A stretch of DNA of 8,110 bases from Faecalibacterium sp. (GTDB taxonomy: Bacteria > Bacillota > Clostridia > Oscillospirales > Ruminococcaceae). How positions within the stretch are numbered: position 1 is the stretch's first letter; the number at the start of each line of letters is the position of its first letter. Shown piece after piece: positions 5,627 to 8,110 of this stretch. A model generated the notes under the pieces. It saw only the letters and a list, made by a program, of their open reading frames with translations, did no database searches and was not told the origin of the DNA. The translations under genes and the position numbers were made by a program. The stretch is taken from assembly GCA_020025795.1 (NCBI GenBank), contig JAHHRK010000071.1, positions 1 to 8,110 on the forward strand, written 5' to 3'.

Positions 5627-5666
5627 AAAATCCCCCGAGCAGGTTTCGGCCTGTTCGGGGGATTTT
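5627..5666. terminator. Bidirectional intrinsic terminator between the lipoprotein gene and murC
   Basis: AAAATCCCCCGAGCAGG (5627-5643) pairs with CCTGTTCGGGGGATTTT (5650-5666), giving 17 pairs with one G-U. The loop is TTTCGG. A- and T-runs on both sides suit the two convergent genes. Confidence 0.9.
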
Positions 5667-5677
5667 GTTTGTTGGAA

Positions 5678-7060
5678 TTACAGGGACTGGCCTGTCATCA
5701 TCTTGCTGGCTTTGTAAACATCGCCGCAGCCCAGTGTCACTACCAGATCGCCTGCGCCGCAGTTGGCTTTGACCCAGTCGGCGGCTGCTGCAAGGCTGTC
5801 TACCTCAATGCTGCCGGGAATCTTGGCAGCCAGATCAGCGGTCTTGACGCTGCCGTCGTCCACTTCGCGGCTGCCCAGGATGGGGGTCAGCACAACAACG
5901 TCGGCCAGTTGCAGGACGCGTGCAAAATCATCCAGCAATGCACGGGTGCGGCTGTAAGTGAACGGCTGATGCACTGCGACCACACGCTTGTAGCCCATGG
6001 AGCGGGCGGTTTTCAAGGTGGCTTCCAGTTCGGTGGGGTGGTGTGCGTAGTCGTCTACCACCAGTGCGCCATTGCACTCGCCGTAAATCTCAAAGCGCCG
6101 ACCTGCGCCCTTAAAGTCCAGCGCAGCAGCAGCACATTCTTCCACGGTCAGGCCCAGCGTGCGGCACACAGCGCACATTGCCAAAGCATTATAGATGTTG
6201 TGGCGGCCAGGTGCAGACAAGGCAATCTGACCAGTGACAGCGCCGTGCTCGACCAGATCAAAAGCAAAGAAACCGGGCTTGTGCTCGTGTACGTTGATGG
6301 CACGGAAATCCACGTCTGCCTGCTTTTCACCAAAGGTGACAATGCTATTTTTCAGCGTTGCAGCAACTTCCATCGAGTTGGCATCGTCAGCATTCACGAA
6401 TACACGGTCGGTTGCCATTGCGCAGAACTCGCCAAAAGCGGCTTTCAGATTTTCCATGCTGCCGTAGTAGTCCAGATGGTCGTTGTCTACGTTCAGCAAA
6501 ATGGCGTCCGTGGGAGCCAGATGCAGGAAGGTACGGGAAAACTCGCAGGCTTCGATGACGATGTTTTTGCCATCGCCGGCCTTGCCGTAGCCGCCAATGC
6601 GAGGCAGCTTGCCGCCAATCACTGCGCTGGGGTCACGGCCAGCCAGCTCCAGTGCCGTAGTAATCATGGAAGTACAGGTGGTCTTACCATGAGTGCCTGC
6701 TACGCAGATGCTGCTGGGGTACAGGCGGCTTACATAGCCCAGCAGGACGCTGCGCTCTACTGTGGGAATACCCAGAGATTCTGCGGCAGCCACTTCCACA
6801 TTAGAATGTGCAATGGCAGCAGAATACACGACAAGGTCTGCGCCCTTTACGTTTTCTGGGCTGTGACCGATGGTTACTTTTACGCCCATCTTGCGCTCAT
6901 AGCCGGGGATGCTGCCTTCCAGCACATCGCTGCCGGAAATTTCGTAGCCTTTGGTGGCCAGAATCTGAATCAAAGGATACATACCGCTGCCGCCGCAGCC
7001 GATGAAATGAATATGCTTTACGCCGTCCAGCAGGTTGCTGGGGTCTGTTATATTTGCCAT
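5678..7060 (-). CDS. murC: UDP-N-acetylmuramate--L-alanine ligase
   Basis: The 460-residue product is of normal MurC length. It joins L-alanine to UDP-MurNAc with ATP, the first peptide step of peptidoglycan precursor synthesis in the cytoplasm. Visible motifs, in order: nucleotide-sugar-binding HFIGCGGSGM (18-27) and SGSD (42-45); the ATP loop GTHGKTT (122-128); EACEFSRTFL (170-179); DNDHLDYYG (192-200); APGRHNIYNALA (283-294); DDYAHHPTE (336-344); HQPFTYSRTR (364-373); and LGCGDVYK (443-450). The DYAHHPTE and SRTR motifs distinguish MurC from MurD/E/F. The ATG at 7060-7058 is chosen because GGAGG lies 8 bases upstream. An in-frame ATG further up would add 43 residues that include the promoter region and have no family counterpart. 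It is transcribed alone, with its own promoter and a shared terminator. Confidence 0.96.
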   Translation of the reverse strand: MANITDPSNLLDGVKHIHFIGCGGSGMYPLIQILATKGYEISGSDVLEGSIPGYERKMGVKVTIGHSPENVKGADLVVYSAAIAHSNVEVAAAESLGIPTVERSVLLGYVSRLYPSSICVAGTHGKTTCTSMITTALELAGRDPSAVIGGKLPRIGGYGKAGDGKNIVIEACEFSRTFLHLAPTDAILLNVDNDHLDYYGSMENLKAAFGEFCAMATDRVFVNADDANSMEVAATLKNSIVTFGEKQADVDFRAINVHEHKPGFFAFDLVEHGAVTGQIALSAPGRHNIYNALAMCAVCRTLGLTVEECAAAALDFKGAGRRFEIYGECNGALVVDDYAHHPTELEATLKTARSMGYKRVVAVHQPFTYSRTRALLDDFARVLQLADVVVLTPILGSREVDDGSVKTADLAAKIPGSIEVDSLAAAADWVKANCGAGDLVVTLGCGDVYKASKMMTGQSL

Positions 7061-7108
7061 AATGTGTGCCTCCGTATTACACCATTTGAAATACAGTCTA
7101 TCATATCT

Positions 7109-7137
7109 ATTATAGCGATTTATGTAGACAAAAGAAA
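7109..7137 (-). promoter_or_regulatory. Predicted promoter of murC
   Basis: On the minus strand a perfect -10 TATAAT (7114-7109) is preceded by a weak -35, TTTCTT (7137-7132), with a 17-base spacer. Transcription would start near 7102, about 42 bases before the ATG. GTCTA (7096-7100) and TAGAC (7125-7129) form an inverted repeat around the -10. Confidence 0.5.
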
Positions 7138-7188
7138 CCTTTCCGAACATATTTTGGAGCCGCTTTGGTAGAAAGGCCGGCAGCATCA

Positions 7189-7197
7189 TGCTATAAT
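7189..7197 (+). promoter_or_regulatory. Extended -10 promoter of cca
   Basis: TGCTATAAT (7189-7197) is a consensus extended -10 element; no good -35 is seen upstream, which extended -10 promoters tolerate. The start would be near 7204. The small palindrome AGCAT-C-ATGCT (7182-7192) overlaps its left end. Confidence 0.6.
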
Positions 7198-7235
7198 GAA
7201 AAACAAAGAAAGCAAAACAGGAGGGGGAGAGTAAT

Positions 7236-8110
7236 ATGCCGATTCAAATCCCGGAAAAACCGGCCGCGGCGCTGGCTGCTTTACATCAAGCAGGTATTGG
7301 CGCATGGGTCGTAGGCGGCGCAGTGCGTGACAGCCTGATGAACCGTCCGGTTTCGGATTGGGACCTGACCGCAGCCTGCCAGCCGGAAGAACTTTTGGCG
7401 GCTCTGCCGGAGGCAAAGCCCATTGGAGGCGTATACGGTACAGTTTCCTGGCACGGTGTAGAAATCACACCCTGCCGCACGGAGGAAGGATACACAGATA
7501 ACCGCCACCCGGACCAGGTGACCTTTGGCGCGGACATTCGTGCGGATTTGGCGCGGCGGGACTTTACCGTGAACGCGATTGCGTATGATGGCAAGACCGC
7601 GATTGACCCCTACCATGGACATAATGATTTGGAAAAGCACCTGCTGCGCTGTGTGGGAGAACCCAAGCGCCGCTTTGCCGAGGATGCACTGCGGATTTTG
7701 CGTCTGTATCGTTTTGCTGGGGTACTGGGTTTTACCATCGAATCGGAAACCGAAGCTGCCGCACTGGAACTGGCACATACGCTGGGGACAGTCAGCGCAC
7801 CGCGTGTGCGTGGTGAATTGACGAAAGCGCTGGCCGGGACGCAGCCTTCAGCGCTGATGCCTTTGATTCAGGCAGGCGGACTGACCGCGTTCGCGATTCC
7901 GCCGCGGCAGGATTTGACGCTTGCGCCGCTGGACCGGATGCCGCACACGGCGCTGTGCCGCTGGTGGGCTTTTTTGCGCCTGACCGGTGCAGATGTAAAG
8001 GCTGTGGGAAAGGTGTTTGATTTCGGACGCAATTTTATGCGGGACCTTGCCCGTATGGATGCGCTGTATACGGCAGGCTGCCCCACGGACCGCCACGCTA
8101 TGAAACTGGC
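7236..8110 (+). CDS. cca: CCA-adding enzyme (tRNA nucleotidyltransferase), 3' part missing
   Basis: The reading frame from ATG 7236 is open to the right edge, giving 291 complete codons; the usual length is about 400-450, so the C-terminal tRNA-binding part is cut off. It belongs to the class II nucleotidyltransferases that add or repair the 3' CCA of tRNA. Motifs: GGAVRD (27-32); the metal-binding DxD as DWDLT (Asp41, Asp43); RRDFTVNAIAYD (107-118), the sugar-discrimination motif; and EDALRILRLYRFA (149-161), containing the ED..R..R nucleotide-template motif that selects C and then A. All key residues are present. AGGAGGGGG lies just before the ATG. Poly(A) polymerases share the first motifs, but they are mainly proteobacterial; in Firmicutes this family is the CCA enzyme. 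It is divergent from murC. Confidence 0.92.
   Translation, partial: MPIQIPEKPAAALAALHQAGIGAWVVGGAVRDSLMNRPVSDWDLTAACQPEELLAALPEAKPIGGVYGTVSWHGVEITPCRTEEGYTDNRHPDQVTFGADIRADLARRDFTVNAIAYDGKTAIDPYHGHNDLEKHLLRCVGEPKRRFAEDALRILRLYRFAGVLGFTIESETEAAALELAHTLGTVSAPRVRGELTKALAGTQPSALMPLIQAGGLTAFAIPPRQDLTLAPLDRMPHTALCRWWAFLRLTGADVKAVGKVFDFGRNFMRDLARMDALYTAGCPTDRHAMKL

Noticed and set aside
5486..7171. Open frame of 561 codons on the plus strand, opposite murC
   Set aside because: It overlaps the DUF4430 gene, reads through the terminator at 5627-5666 and has low-complexity composition. murC on the other strand has every family motif.

Overview
The window reads as chromosomal DNA from a low-to-mid GC Firmicute, most likely an Oscillospiraceae/Ruminococcaceae-type gut clostridium (Faecalibacterium/Gemmiger-like). 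Grounds are strong AGGAGG-type ribosome sites, consensus sigma-A promoters, a Bacillus-type MazF, an IreB (UPF0297) gene and a Firmicutes-style DUF4430 lipoprotein. This is inference from style and gene content; no rRNA or other taxonomic marker is present. I see no tRNA, rRNA, CRISPR array, insertion sequence or phage gene. || Layout from left to right. 1-1043 (-): a PfoR/PTS_EIIC_2-type membrane permease, cut by the left edge. 1044-1308: a divergent promoter region. 1309-3360 (+): a large secreted GH25 muramidase with an unrecognised N-terminal half and a Pro/Thr/Glu linker. A two-way terminator at 3384-3415 separates it from convergent ireB (3430-3675, -). A divergent promoter region (3676-3891) then serves ireB and acpS (3892-4287, +). 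acpS is followed by mazF (4362-4712, +), which has no antitoxin gene beside it, and by a terminator. 4754-5180 holds a consensus promoter, a cobalamin riboswitch and an intrinsic terminator in its expression platform. These lead into a single small lipoprotein gene (5181-5609, +) of the transcobalamin-like DUF4430 type. Another two-way terminator (5627-5666) separates it from convergent murC (5678-7060, -). A third divergent promoter region (7061-7235) serves murC and the CCA-adding enzyme gene (7236-8110, +), which runs off the right edge. || Functionally this is mostly housekeeping in short, independently promoted units with alternating strands. Several genes concern the cell envelope: murC makes peptidoglycan precursor, the GH25 enzyme cuts peptidoglycan, and IreB is a substrate of the PASTA kinase that monitors the wall. 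acpS activates acyl carrier protein for lipid synthesis. mazF (mRNA interferase) and cca (tRNA 3' end) act on RNA. || The most distinctive unit is the B12-riboswitch-controlled, monocistronic, transcobalamin-like lipoprotein. It is probably a surface corrinoid binder whose translocator lies elsewhere. The other points worth a second look are the antitoxin-less mazF and the uncharacterised N-terminal half of the muramidase. Both edge-truncated genes lack a stop codon inside the window and are called from direct translation.
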